DNA from: Mucilaginibacter gotjawali
GTDB lineage: Bacteria > Bacteroidota > Bacteroidia > Sphingobacteriales > Sphingobacteriaceae
DNA: 64,000 nt
Assembly (NCBI RefSeq): GCF_002355435.1
Contig: NZ_AP017313.1
Span: forward strand, 3,410,001-3,474,000
Direction of reading: 5' to 3'
The translations under genes and the position numbers were made by a program. Below, piece by piece: positions 27,180 to 36,800 of the stretch (within the stretch, counting starts at the first letter, position 1; each line of letters starts with the position of its first letter). The notes beneath the pieces are model-generated. The model saw nothing but the letters and a program-made list of their open reading frames with translations, was not told the DNA's origin and made no database searches.

Positions 27180-27769
27180 TTGATACCAGGGAAAATTACT
27201 TAGATATTATTAAAAATGGCAACCTGTTAGGCGTTCATCCCACACAAATGTTGTTGCATGGCCCTACCAAGCGATTACTTGATACGTACCATTGGCACCT
27301 GCCAAATAAAGGTATAGTTGCCAGTTACACACCAAAAGCGCGCGACGTTGAGGATCATTTCGGCGTATTCAGAGGGGTTGACCAGATTGAAGCCTTTGCA
27401 CAGGCAACCATAGTTTCCTGCGCCACTTTTTTGGAATGCCGTAAAAGTAATTGCCTGCCTGATGAACTGAAGGATAAGTTTGTCCCCGCTTTCATCAGCG
27501 TTGGCAATGTAAACTTTCATTATTACCTGGAAGAAGGCGACACATTTATCAGCATGGGGAATATCACTTTTTACAAGTGGCGGCAGATGGTAGCTGATGG
27601 GCGTATTTATAAAGTACCGAAAGGGCTTGATTTAAATGATTATTTTAGCGATTTCAGTGAAGAACGTTTATTAAAATATGATATTAGCAGCGATTTTAAA
27701 TTAGTAGCCGAATTGCACGATATTACAGGCAGGGCAATTTTAAAAGAACTTTTTAAAAAAAATGAATAA
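27176..27769 (+). CDS. FabZ/FabA-like hotdog-fold dehydratase
   Basis: A 197-residue protein with a divergent hydroxyacyl-ACP dehydratase signature: DHFGVFRGVDQIEAFAQA, which keeps the catalytic His and Glu of FabZ (HFPG...GVLQIEAMAQ), and a hotdog-like VPAFISVGNVNFHYYLEEGDTFISMGNITFYKW. It is longer than FabZ (~150 residues) because of extensions at both ends. It sits between the ketoreductase and the carrier protein and is translationally coupled to both, completing the reduce-dehydrate-reduce cycle with the downstream enoyl reductase. Confidence 0.75.
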   Translation: MIDTRENYLDIIKNGNLLGVHPTQMLLHGPTKRLLDTYHWHLPNKGIVASYTPKARDVEDHFGVFRGVDQIEAFAQATIVSCATFLECRKSNCLPDELKDKFVPAFISVGNVNFHYYLEEGDTFISMGNITFYKWRQMVADGRIYKVPKGLDLNDYFSDFSEERLLKYDISSDFKLVAELHDITGRAILKELFKKNE

Positions 27770-28038
27770 TGGAAAGACAAGAAATACTTGATGGCTTATT
27801 AGAAGTGCTGAAAACAATAAGAACGATTGATCCGCAAAGGTTGGTTGGCGTTACCGAAGAAACAGACTTTTTGACTGATTTAAGCACTCCGTCGACAGAA
27901 CTGATCAATATTGCTGCGAAAGTGGAAAACAAATTCGATATTGAGTTTGAAGATGACGATATTGACCACATGGGGTCGAAAGTTAAAGACATTATCGACC
28001 TGATCATAATGGTTAAGGCAAGAGGAGAAAACAAATAA
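27769..28038 (+). CDS. acyl carrier protein
   Basis: An 89-residue acidic helical protein. The carrier pattern is visible as TDFLTDLSTPSTELINIAAKVENKFDIEFEDDDIDHMGSKVKDIIDLI. The pantetheine-bearing serine is predicted to be the second one in STPSTELI, where most ACPs have DSL, so the Asp before it is replaced by Pro. This is an unusual site that may favour the dedicated AcpS encoded at 30193. Its start overlaps the stop of the dehydratase gene by one base (TAATG). Confidence 0.85.
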   Translation: MERQEILDGLLEVLKTIRTIDPQRLVGVTEETDFLTDLSTPSTELINIAAKVENKFDIEFEDDDIDHMGSKVKDIIDLIIMVKARGENK

Positions 28039-28040
28039 AC

Positions 28041-29390
28041 ATGCAGGTTACAGGTAGAAAAGTGGCGGTTGTTGGTATGGGCGGGGCTTTCCCGACCTGT
28101 AAAAACCTCGATGAATTTGACCGTAAATTATTCTCGAATCAGAGTTTAATAAGGGAGTGGGACCTTGCTATGCAATATAACAAGCAAATCAGGTCGACAG
28201 TGTCAGGGTTTATCACGGACGATGAAATGGACCTGGAAGCGGTTCTTGCTCCTATCGTGGAGAGATACCCTGAAACGTATATTGATAAGTTGGGAAGAAT
28301 CCCGGATGGGAACCTCTCTACAGCTGACCTTGGCAGCATCTGGACCATGATTGGCGCCCAGGAAGCAGTAAAAATGGCCGGATGGACCACAACAGAAACT
28401 CAATCAGAAGAAACCGGTGTTGTAGTAGGTTCGGGCGGCGCCGGTAACCAGATTTTAAGGGTGGCCTGGCATTATTTTTTCCAGATGGGGAAAAAGGCCA
28501 GGATTGCCGGGGCACATACCGTTGACCGCAGTATGTCATACCGCGAAGCGGCCAACATATCCTGCCTGTTAAAAACAAAGGGCGTTTGCGAATCCATTAC
28601 CTCTGCCTGTGCTACCGGGCTCGGCAATATCGGGCATGCATACCGCCTCATAAAATTTGGATTACAGGACCGCGTTATAGCCGGCGGCGTTGAAGGTACC
28701 GCGCTTGAAACCTTTATAGGTTTTGATGGCATGATGATACTTTCGAAAGGCTTTAGCCCGGCTGAAAGTTCTAGGCCATTTGATATGGACAGGAACGGAT
28801 TTGTATGCTCATTCGGTGCTGGTATAGTAGCGCTGGAAGAATATGAAATGGCTAAGGCCCGCGGCGCCAATATATTGGGGGTGATTGATAGTTATTTTAA
28901 TAACTCGGATGGTGACGGGGATATGTTTTATCCATCATTTGCAGGCCAGCAGAGGCTTTGGAAGGGACTAATGCCTGATAAAGGATTGCGGCCAGATGTA
29001 GTAAAAATGCACGGCACATCAACCCCTGTAGGAGATTCAGTTGAATTATTGAGTGTGGTGGACACCCTTGGCGAAGAAGGTTATCACATGTCGGCACCCA
29101 AATCACAATTCGGGCATATGCTTGGCGGCGCCGGGGCGGTAGAGTTTATTACGGCTTTATTGATGCTGAAAAACCAGAAAGTACTCCCCTGTTTAAACTC
29201 AAACACGCTAAACCCGGAGCTGGAAGGGTTTCAAAAAACCGACCACTGGACAGGCCCCTCAAAACCATTGGCCGCTTACAGAGATTTGGTACCACAATTT
29301 GCATTTGAAAAAGAAATAAACAGAGTTGCCTGTTTAAATTACGGCTTTGGCGGTACAAACAGTGCGATGATGGTTTCGAAGGATATTTAA
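28041..29390 (+). CDS. beta-ketoacyl-ACP synthase (KAS I/II family)
   Basis: A 449-residue condensing enzyme with the Cys-His-His triad: Cys in ITSACATGLGNIGHAY (about 190), His in KMHGTSTPVGDSVELL (about 330) and His in QFGHMLGGAGAVEFI (about 355), ending with NYGFGGTNSAMM. It is full length and not a chain-length factor, because the active-site Cys is kept. It is the only stand-alone condensing enzyme in the operon. There is no KAS III or malonyl transferase, so starter and malonyl units must come from the general pathway. Confidence 0.92.
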   Translation: MQVTGRKVAVVGMGGAFPTCKNLDEFDRKLFSNQSLIREWDLAMQYNKQIRSTVSGFITDDEMDLEAVLAPIVERYPETYIDKLGRIPDGNLSTADLGSIWTMIGAQEAVKMAGWTTTETQSEETGVVVGSGGAGNQILRVAWHYFFQMGKKARIAGAHTVDRSMSYREAANISCLLKTKGVCESITSACATGLGNIGHAYRLIKFGLQDRVIAGGVEGTALETFIGFDGMMILSKGFSPAESSRPFDMDRNGFVCSFGAGIVALEEYEMAKARGANILGVIDSYFNNSDGDGDMFYPSFAGQQRLWKGLMPDKGLRPDVVKMHGTSTPVGDSVELLSVVDTLGEEGYHMSAPKSQFGHMLGGAGAVEFITALLMLKNQKVLPCLNSNTLNPELEGFQKTDHWTGPSKPLAAYRDLVPQFAFEKEINRVACLNYGFGGTNSAMMVSKDI

Positions 29391-30203
29391 ATGATTGACA
29401 ATAAAGATAAAGTTGCGGCTATTTTTGGCGTACGGAACGAAAGCTCCATTGCCTGGTCAATCGCTTTAAAACTGCACCAGTCTGGTTGCAAGGTGGCGCT
29501 AAGCTATGTTGCCGAAACAAAAGACGAGGTTTTATACCTGATGCAGCAAAACGGCATGGACGGCAGTCTGTCCGCCGAAGTTGATGTAAGGAATGAGCTG
29601 CAGATCACCGCCTTCATCCAATTGGTTTACAATACGGCAGGGCCTATAGACTATGTTTTACATGCGGTGGCATTTGGCACCCAAAGTGTAATGTGTTATT
29701 CGCTGCCGGGTAGCACTGAACCTGCTCCCTCCTATCTGGATATTCCTTTTGAAGACCTGATGGATTCATTTAACATCAGCGCTTATTCGCTGTTGAGGAT
29801 TTGCAGGGTGACGCAGCCTTATTTTGCAAAAAACGCTTCCGTGTTAACGCTTACCTATAATGCTTCGCAGAGGGTTTTCCCGGGATACGCCGGTATGGCT
29901 ATTAATAAAGCAGCGCTCGAGAATATCATGATCTACCTGGCAAGTTATTTCAGGGATCAGGGGGTAAGGGTTAACGCAATTTCGGCAGGTTTAGTGATGA
30001 CTACCTCGTCAGGCGGCATATTAGGCGTACGCCGATTGCGGAAAATGGGCAAATTTACGGCTCCGCTGGGGAATATTGATGCCGATGACGTAGGCGATGC
30101 TGCACTATATTATTTTTCGGGCCTTTCGAAAAAAGTAACCGGGAATATTCATTTTGTTGACGGAGGCTTCAACATAATGGGGCTTGGCGTAGATGGAGAA
30201 TGA
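29391..30203 (+). CDS. FabI-like enoyl-ACP reductase
   Basis: A 270-residue SDR of the FabI type. It has the N-terminal nucleotide site AAIFGVRNESSIAWSIALKL (the FabI GxxxxxSxA spacing), YVLHAVAFG, and the catalytic Tyr/Lys in PGYAGMAINKAALE. C-terminal features are VRVNAISAGLVMTTSSGG and GNIHFVDGGFNIMG. It starts one base after the ketosynthase stop and overlaps the next gene by 11 nt. It removes the last double bond of each elongation cycle. Sequence differences from the usual FabI active-site segment suggest an operon-specific paralogue. Confidence 0.88.
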   Translation: MIDNKDKVAAIFGVRNESSIAWSIALKLHQSGCKVALSYVAETKDEVLYLMQQNGMDGSLSAEVDVRNELQITAFIQLVYNTAGPIDYVLHAVAFGTQSVMCYSLPGSTEPAPSYLDIPFEDLMDSFNISAYSLLRICRVTQPYFAKNASVLTLTYNASQRVFPGYAGMAINKAALENIMIYLASYFRDQGVRVNAISAGLVMTTSSGGILGVRRLRKMGKFTAPLGNIDADDVGDAALYYFSGLSKKVTGNIHFVDGGFNIMGLGVDGE

Positions 30204-30594
30204 AATTTTAAAAACGCTGGAAATACTAAATACTTCCGGAAAGTTCACCATCGGCAACGACCTGGTGTACCTGCCTGATTTTTCGGCTTCATTTAATGAT
30301 CTCTTCAAAAAAAAGGTTTATACTGCCACAGAAATAGCTTATTGTGATGCGTTTGAAAATTCAATTTTGCGGTACGCATCTACATGGGCGGCAAAAGAAG
30401 CTGTTTATAAGGCCATTAAGCAAATAGACCAATCCACATTGGGCTGGAAAAAGATTGAGATCATCCGAAAAAAAAATGCCGGGCAACCACAGGTAACTAT
30501 TCACAAACCTGAAGCCGATTATAAAATAAGTTTAACCATTTCGCACGATGGTGACTATGTTTGGGCAATTGCCTTAATTGATACTGATTTATAA
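30193..30594 (+). CDS. AcpS-type holo-ACP synthase (4'-phosphopantetheinyl transferase)
   Basis: A 133-residue protein. The AcpS motifs are a metal-binding Asp in TIGNDLVYLPDF and the block STWAAKEAVYKAIKQ, which matches the family (F/W)AAKEA(V/A)xKA. It ends with an ISHDGDYVWAIALI strand. It activates carrier proteins by adding phosphopantetheine from CoA. Its location inside the operon suggests it serves the ACP at 27769. The separate Sfp-type enzyme at 44800 probably serves the NRPS-PKS carriers. Confidence 0.85.
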   Translation: MENEILKTLEILNTSGKFTIGNDLVYLPDFSASFNDLFKKKVYTATEIAYCDAFENSILRYASTWAAKEAVYKAIKQIDQSTLGWKKIEIIRKKNAGQPQVTIHKPEADYKISLTISHDGDYVWAIALIDTDL

Positions 30595-30601
30595 TACCAC
30601 C

Positions 30602-31423
30602 ATGACCGACCATTATTTTGAAAATGATTTGGTTACCCTGCATTATTACAAGTTTGGTAACGGGCCAAAAAGTATGTTATGCTTTCACGGGTATGGTATG
30701 CATGGCAAGCAATTTAAACTTTTAGAAGGCGACCTGGGTTCAACCTATACTTTTTATGGGTTCGATCTTTTTTTTCACAAACAAACTAAACTAAAAGATC
30801 AAAGTTTAGCTAACATCAAAAAAGGGATCAGCAAAACGGAGATTGCCGGATTTATACAGGATTTTTGCAAATATGAGAGAATCGGGCGTTTTTCGGTGAT
30901 CGGGTATTCCATGGGTACTCATTATGCAACGATTGTTGTTGAAGAATTGGGTGATTTGGTTGATAAATTTATTATCGCCGCCCCATCGAGCCTGGAACCG
31001 GGTAAATTGATCCGTTTTTTTAGCAAAAACAAAACAGGGAATAAGATCCTTGAAAAGCTAACGCTTAGTGAAAAAGCATTGGTAAGGATGCTGAAATTAT
31101 TTAAGCAACTAAGGTTTATAAATGACCAGGATTATAAAGTTTTGTTTAACGAAATTGGAACAGCTGAACTGAGGTTCAATTTTTATGCCTGTTTCACCTA
31201 TCTCCGCTTTTTAGAGACGGACGAACAGCGTTTATTGGAGGCTATTGAAATAAATAACATCAAAAGCATTTTTATATTTGGCAGCCGGGATAAAACATTT
31301 CCGCCGCGAATTGGTGATAAGTTTATTCAAAAACTCAAACATAGTGAAGTTATCATTTTGAATGAAGGCCACGAAATGATCAAAAAAGATTTTGTAACCT
31401 CGCTAACGAAACTGTTAATATGA
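30602..31423 (+). CDS. alpha/beta hydrolase
   Basis: A 273-residue alpha/beta hydrolase. It has an oxyanion-region motif LCFHGYGMHGKQF, the nucleophile elbow VIGYSMGTHYA (Ser near 110), an acid in IFGSRDKTFPP and a C-terminal His in LNEGHEMIKKD. I chose the ATG at 30602 (MTDHYFEND), 7 nt after the AcpS stop; an upstream frame extension from 30578 overlaps AcpS. Given its place it may act as a thioesterase or acyl hydrolase releasing the finished chain, but the substrate cannot be read from sequence. It overlaps the acyltransferase by 4 nt. Confidence 0.82.
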   Translation: MTDHYFENDLVTLHYYKFGNGPKSMLCFHGYGMHGKQFKLLEGDLGSTYTFYGFDLFFHKQTKLKDQSLANIKKGISKTEIAGFIQDFCKYERIGRFSVIGYSMGTHYATIVVEELGDLVDKFIIAAPSSLEPGKLIRFFSKNKTGNKILEKLTLSEKALVRMLKLFKQLRFINDQDYKVLFNEIGTAELRFNFYACFTYLRFLETDEQRLLEAIEINNIKSIFIFGSRDKTFPPRIGDKFIQKLKHSEVIILNEGHEMIKKDFVTSLTKLLI

Positions 31424-32076
31424 TCATCAAAGCAAAACCTATCCCTATATTTGTTATCCGTTTGGGTATAGCGCCGTTGCTTTGGTTTTTCAGGCGGCGT
31501 TTTAACAAAATGATCCTGAACGACATCGAGATAAAACCGGGGCATTCCTATATCCTTATGTGTAACCATTTTGGCTTTTTTGATGGTTTTTTTGCCTACT
31601 ACCTGTGTTTTAAATTCATCAATAAAAAACAAAAGCTAAAAGGCATTTATACCATGTCGGTAAAAAAGCAGATGGAAAAAAACTGGTGGCTAAAATATTC
31701 CGGCAGTTTTTCTGTCGAGCCAGGTAAACGGTCAGTCGACGAAAGCCTGGACTTTGCTGCATCCATATTAAATGAACCCGGCAACCTGTTGATCTACTAC
31801 CCGCAGGGCAACCTGGAATCAGCCTATATCAGGCATATTGAATTTAAGGATGGTATTTATGAGATAGCAACCCGCACCCGGGGCAATTGCCAATTGGTTT
31901 GGAGCAGTGTTTTATTGGAATATTTTGAAAGCACCAAACAATCCGTTTATTTTAACTTATTGGATTGTGGCACCAATCACGATTTTGATTTTGAACAGCT
32001 GAAGGATAAGGTTAATGAGCATCATTTGCAATCCATCAAAAAGAATATCAGGTTTACAAACGAGCCCGGAATTTAA
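31420..32076 (+). CDS. PlsC-like 1-acylglycerol-phosphate acyltransferase family protein
   Basis: A 218-residue acyltransferase with the catalytic Hx4D motif in CNHFGFFDGFFAYYL and a substrate-binding motif YYPQGNLESAY in place of the usual FPEGTR. A hydrophobic N-terminal segment could sit in the membrane. It is the last gene of the operon and probably transfers the special acyl chain to a lipid or other acceptor. The changed second motif suggests the acceptor is not ordinary lysophosphatidate. It is followed by a palindrome and a convergent gene. Confidence 0.8.
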   Translation: MIIKAKPIPIFVIRLGIAPLLWFFRRRFNKMILNDIEIKPGHSYILMCNHFGFFDGFFAYYLCFKFINKKQKLKGIYTMSVKKQMEKNWWLKYSGSFSVEPGKRSVDESLDFAASILNEPGNLLIYYPQGNLESAYIRHIEFKDGIYEIATRTRGNCQLVWSSVLLEYFESTKQSVYFNLLDCGTNHDFDFEQLKDKVNEHHLQSIKKNIRFTNEPGI

Positions 32077-32105
32077 GGACACGATACTAATTCCGAAATC
32101 GAAAT

Positions 32106-32128
32106 TGCCTGCCCGCGGCGGGCAGGCA
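32106..32128. repeat. GC-rich palindrome (REP-like or bidirectional hairpin)
   Basis: A perfect inverted repeat: arms TGCCTGCCCGC (32106-32116) and GCGGGCAGGCA (32118-32128) with one central base. It is flanked on both sides by CCGAAATC-like sequence and lies between two convergent genes. Without a T-run it looks more like an interspersed palindromic repeat than a canonical terminator. Confidence 0.75.
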
Positions 32129-32145
32129 AAATCCGAAATCTTCCC

Positions 32146-33636
32146 CTACTGCCCAATCCGCTTTAATCCTGCTTTAGCGTCGTTATCAATATCGGTTTGG
32201 TATTGATGGCCGTGGATATTAAGCGCCTGGTTATAGTAATCCCCTGCCCTTTTAAAGTCTTTCTTGTCTTCGTAAATCTTTCCGATGCTTAATGCTGCGT
32301 TCGCCGCAAAGTAATATTTGGTTGACGACCCTAACCTGATGGCCTTTTGATAATTCAAAATGGCGTCGCCGTATTTACCGGTTTTATCATAGATTCTGCC
32401 CAGCCGGTAGCAACATTCAATTTTATCCCTCAGGAGCTTAAAGTCACTTTCATCCTTGTTTGCCAACTGCGCCAAAGCTTTGCCATAATAGCCGCCATCA
32501 AAATAAAACCGGGCCTTTAAAAGGTCCAGATCCGGCTTGGTGTCATTAGCTTCCCAGAGGGCCTGCTGGTCTTTGCTATCGATGGTATAACCTTTGGTTT
32601 TTACTTGTCTTACAAAATATTCGTATTTACCCTGGTCATTTTGTAAAAGATAAAAGTAGCCGAGTTTTAAGTAAGCATCCTTTATGTAATTTATTCCCCT
32701 GTATTCATTAATAAAATCATACAAAGGTGTCGGCGTTTCATTGTTTAACCGGCAAAGTTTAGCACAGCCAAGCATATAATTTATCGAAGGTACTTTAACA
32801 TAGTCACCTGTCCTTGGCCTTGCTTCCAGGTAAGTTATCACATCGTCATTATGTGCAGTTTTTGAGGCGATGAGGCCCTGCACATACGTTTTTAGCAAAC
32901 TGCTGCTGCCCATCTCATTCAGCATAGAGATTAGCCTTGGGTAATCATTGTTATTGTGCAGCACATTGATATCTATCGTACAAATAAAAAAAATCACCTC
33001 GCTGTTATAAAAAGCGAATTTTGTTTTGGGGAGATCGGCCTTAAGCTCTTCCAGTTTTTTAACTCCAGCCTGTGCATTGCCGCTCATTCCCAAAAAACGG
33101 GTAACACTTTTAAAGCTCGCAGGGATGGAGCCAAAAACTACATTTACCAATGCAAGGCTTATCTGATCAGGTACAAACCCGGGGTATTTTTCTTCGTTGT
33201 CATGCAATAGCCCGTTGGCTTTTTTTGCATCAAATCCGGAGGAAACATAGTCCCCGAACTTTGCCTTAAGAAATGACCATTGCAGGTAAATCTCCGCCTG
33301 CGCGTACAGGTAAAAAGGAGAGTTGCTGTCATTACCTTCCAATGCAGATAATCGTGCCGACCTTAGATCCTTTAAGCGTTCATAATCTGCTTTATTTTCA
33401 GATGCAAGCAAACTGAAGTAATCGACATAGTTTTCGAGCAATATAATGATACCATTTTGCGGGTTTTGCTGTTTCTCTTTTTGAATGAGTGAACGCGCAT
33501 CATTCATCCGGAGGTCGAGGATAGCTTTATAGGCGTCGGTACAATTAGCGTCGTAACTAAAATTAGCTTTTGCAGTTAGTTGCCAGGTTAAAAAGAAGAC
33601 GATGAGGGTTAAAAATTTTTGGATCATTAGCATCAA
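32146..33636 (-). CDS. secreted/periplasmic TPR protein
   Basis: A 496-residue protein with a signal peptide (FLTLIVFFLTWQLTAKA). Helical repeats follow, with recognisable tetratricopeptide motifs in the last third (CYRLGRIYDKTGKYGDAILNYQKAIRLG; AALSIGKIYEDKKDFKRAGDYYNQAL). The family is widespread in Bacteroidota and uncharacterised. It is a single gene read leftward between the fatty-acid operon and the NRPS-PKS genes, so it need not belong to either. Confidence 0.8.
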   Translation of the reverse strand: MMLMIQKFLTLIVFFLTWQLTAKANFSYDANCTDAYKAILDLRMNDARSLIQKEKQQNPQNGIIILLENYVDYFSLLASENKADYERLKDLRSARLSALEGNDSNSPFYLYAQAEIYLQWSFLKAKFGDYVSSGFDAKKANGLLHDNEEKYPGFVPDQISLALVNVVFGSIPASFKSVTRFLGMSGNAQAGVKKLEELKADLPKTKFAFYNSEVIFFICTIDINVLHNNNDYPRLISMLNEMGSSSLLKTYVQGLIASKTAHNDDVITYLEARPRTGDYVKVPSINYMLGCAKLCRLNNETPTPLYDFINEYRGINYIKDAYLKLGYFYLLQNDQGKYEYFVRQVKTKGYTIDSKDQQALWEANDTKPDLDLLKARFYFDGGYYGKALAQLANKDESDFKLLRDKIECCYRLGRIYDKTGKYGDAILNYQKAIRLGSSTKYYFAANAALSIGKIYEDKKDFKRAGDYYNQALNIHGHQYQTDIDNDAKAGLKRIGQ

Positions 33637-33847
33637 AGATATTTAAAACATTTTATTGAGAACATGTGTGCTTTTACAAAAAAAAGCTTCTTGCTTCCTT
33701 ATAAAACACATCAAAAGAACTAAAATAGCTTGTCATTGTTTAAACTACAACCTAATAAATGCAGCATCCGTATAAAGAGGCCTATCATTCTGTGTACGAA
33801 TACCCCTATTTATCAGAATTAGTATTAGAAACAAAAATCGGGTCTTA

Positions 33848-36800
33848 ATGGATATTACCGGAAAAACAACTCAAATTGGCCTCAATAATGGCATACTTAT
33901 TCACCAGCTTTTTGAAGATCAAAAGAGCAAAACGCCGGGCGCTACTGCCATAATATTTGGTGAAGAAAATTTAACTTACAGCCAATTGGATGAAACTGCC
34001 GATAAACTGGCGGCTGCAATCTATGCGCAATCGCCCGATTCATTGGTCGTGGGCGTCAGCACCTTTCGCTGTGTGGAAACCATTATCAGTGTTTTGGCTA
34101 TTTTAAAAGCAGGCAAAGCTTATTTGCCGCTTGATCCGGAATACCCACAAGACCGCCTGCAACAGATTGTAAGCGATTCGGGCATCGATACATGCGTGTC
34201 CATATCTACCCAAAAACACCTTTTTGAGCCATTGGGTATCAAAGTTTTAGATTCCGATAAAGAATACCCTGCCGCGCCTCAACAAATTCCGGTTAGTAAA
34301 TCAGCTGCTTATGTTTTGTATACTTCCGGCTCAACCGGCACGCCGAAAGGTGTTTCTATGGGGCATGCAGCGCTGGCCAATTTGCTGCAATGGCAGGAAA
34401 AGCATTCTGCTTCTGCCGCAGGCTTCAACACCCTGCAGTTTGCGCCGCTAACTTTCGACGTATCGTTCCAGGAAATATTTGCAACTTTAACAACCGGCGG
34501 CACTTTGGTTTTGGTAAATGAAAATTTAAGGGTTGATCCAACGCGTTTGCTCAATTATATCGAAGATAACAACGTCAACAGGATATTTTTGCCCTTTGTG
34601 GTACTTCAGTATTTAACAGAAGCTGCGGATGCCGAAAAGCATTTCCCTGCCTGTTTAAAGGAAGTGATGACAGCAGGCGAGCAATTAAAGATCACCCCGC
34701 AGGTAGTTCGCTTCTTTTCGGCATTGCCTGGCTGCGTATTATATAATCAATACGGCCCTACTGAAACACATGTGGTAACCCAGTTAAAGCTGGAAGGCGA
34801 GCCGGCGCAATGGCCTGCACTGCCTTCCATTGGGATACCGATTGACGAAACAGAGATCCTCATTCTTGATGAAGAATTAAAGCAACTCCCATGCGGTGAA
34901 ACAGGCGAACTATGCGTAAGCGGGCTGAGCCTGGCTGATGGCTATTTGAACCGCCCTGAAATGACCGCAGAAAGGTTCATCTTCCGGAAAGAAACTGAAG
35001 AAAAAACAACCCGCATTTACCGCACCGGTGATCTGGCGCGTTACCTGCCCGATGGTAATATTGAATACCTTGGCCGCAGGGATACGCAAGTAAAAATCCG
35101 CGGCAACAGGGTTGAATTAGGGGAAATTGAAGTGCTGATCAACCAACTAAACGACATACAGCAGGCCATTGTGGTCGCCAGGGAAGATGTTCCGGGGCAA
35201 AAACGCCTGGTGGCCTACCTTGTTTCGGCTAAAGATAAAGGTGATACCGACTATGTACGAAAAAGCATTGAACAGCAATTGCCTGATTTTATGCATCCCT
35301 CAGCATACGTGTGGCTAAGTGAATTACCCAAAACAACCAGCGGAAAAGTCGACCGGAAAAACCTGCCAAAACCAGATTTCAAAAGGCCGGAAATGGATAC
35401 TTTGTACAAAGCACCGGTTACTCCCGTCGAAAAAAATATCACCCATATTTGGATGGAGCTTTTGCTGCTGGATAAAATAGGGGTTGACGACAACTTTTTC
35501 CAACTGGGCGGTAACTCTTTGCTTGCATTAAAATCTGTCGCAGCTTTAAAACAGCAATTTAGGTACGAAGTGCTTATTACCAAATTATACCAGTTCCCAA
35601 CGATTAGCGGCGTTGCAAAACTGTTAAGCGGCGCGACTAAAGCAAGCCCGGTAACATCCAACGAAAAAAAGAAAAAAGATAAAGGCACCAATAGGGATAT
35701 CGCCATTATTGGCATGGCAGGCCGTTTCCCGGGCAGCAATACCATTGACGAATTTTGGGACATGCTTACTGAAGGCCGCGAAACCATCAGCTTTTTTAGT
35801 GATGCGGAGCTTGACCCATCTATCTCATCAGCCACAAAAAATGACCCAGCTTATGTTAAAGCGCGCGGGGTAATTGAAAAGGCAGATGAGTTTGACGCCG
35901 AGTTTTTTGGCTTTAATCCCCGATCTGCTGAGATGATGGATCCGCAGCAGCGCCTGTTTCTGGAGATTGCCTGGGAGATCCTGGAAAATACCGGCTATTT
36001 ACCACAAAGGTTCCATGGCGCTGTCGGCGTTTTCGCAGGCACTGGTTACAATACCTATTTCACCAACAATGTATTGGCCCATCCAGAGATTGTTGAGCGG
36101 GCCGGGCAGTTCAACGTAAGATTATTAAACGAAAAAGATTATATCGCTACCCGGACAGCCTACCAGCTGAACCTGAAGGGGCCGGCAGTAGCCATTTATT
36201 CGGCATGTTCTACCTCATTGTTAGCCATTGCGCAAGCGGTGAGCAGCATCAGGGACGGGCAGTGTGATATTGCGCTCGCAGGGGCGGCATCCATCACCTC
36301 ACCCTTAAAAAGCGGGCATTTTTACGAGGAAGGCTCCATCATGAGTAAGGATGGGCATTGCAAACCCTTTGACGCCGAAGCCACCGGAACCGTTTTTAGT
36401 GACGGCGCCGGCGCGGTACTTTTGAAAGGTTTAGAAGAAGCAAAACGCGATGGCGATACTATTTATGCCATAATTAAAGGCGTAGGCATTAATAATGACG
36501 GTGCCGACAAAGGCAGCTTTGGCGGCCCGAGTGCTGAGGGGCAGGCAGGCGCCATTGCCATGGCGATTGACGATGCCGCCATTGAAGCGTCGACCATTAG
36601 TTATGTAGAAGCCCACGGTACCGCGACCCCATTAGGCGACCCTATTGAAATTGAGGGCCTTAACCTGGCTTTCGGTGAGCAGGAACAAAAACAGTTTTGC
36701 GCCATAGGTTCGGTAAAAAGCAATCTGGGGCATTTAACAGCGGCATCTGGCGTTGCCGGTTTGATAAAAACCGTACTGGCTTTGCACCACCGGCAAATCC

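Noticed and set aside
32015..32206. 63-codon ORF across the GC-rich palindrome
   Set aside because: It reads through the palindrome and into the TPR gene antisense. The start is inside the acyltransferase gene, with no conserved sequence.
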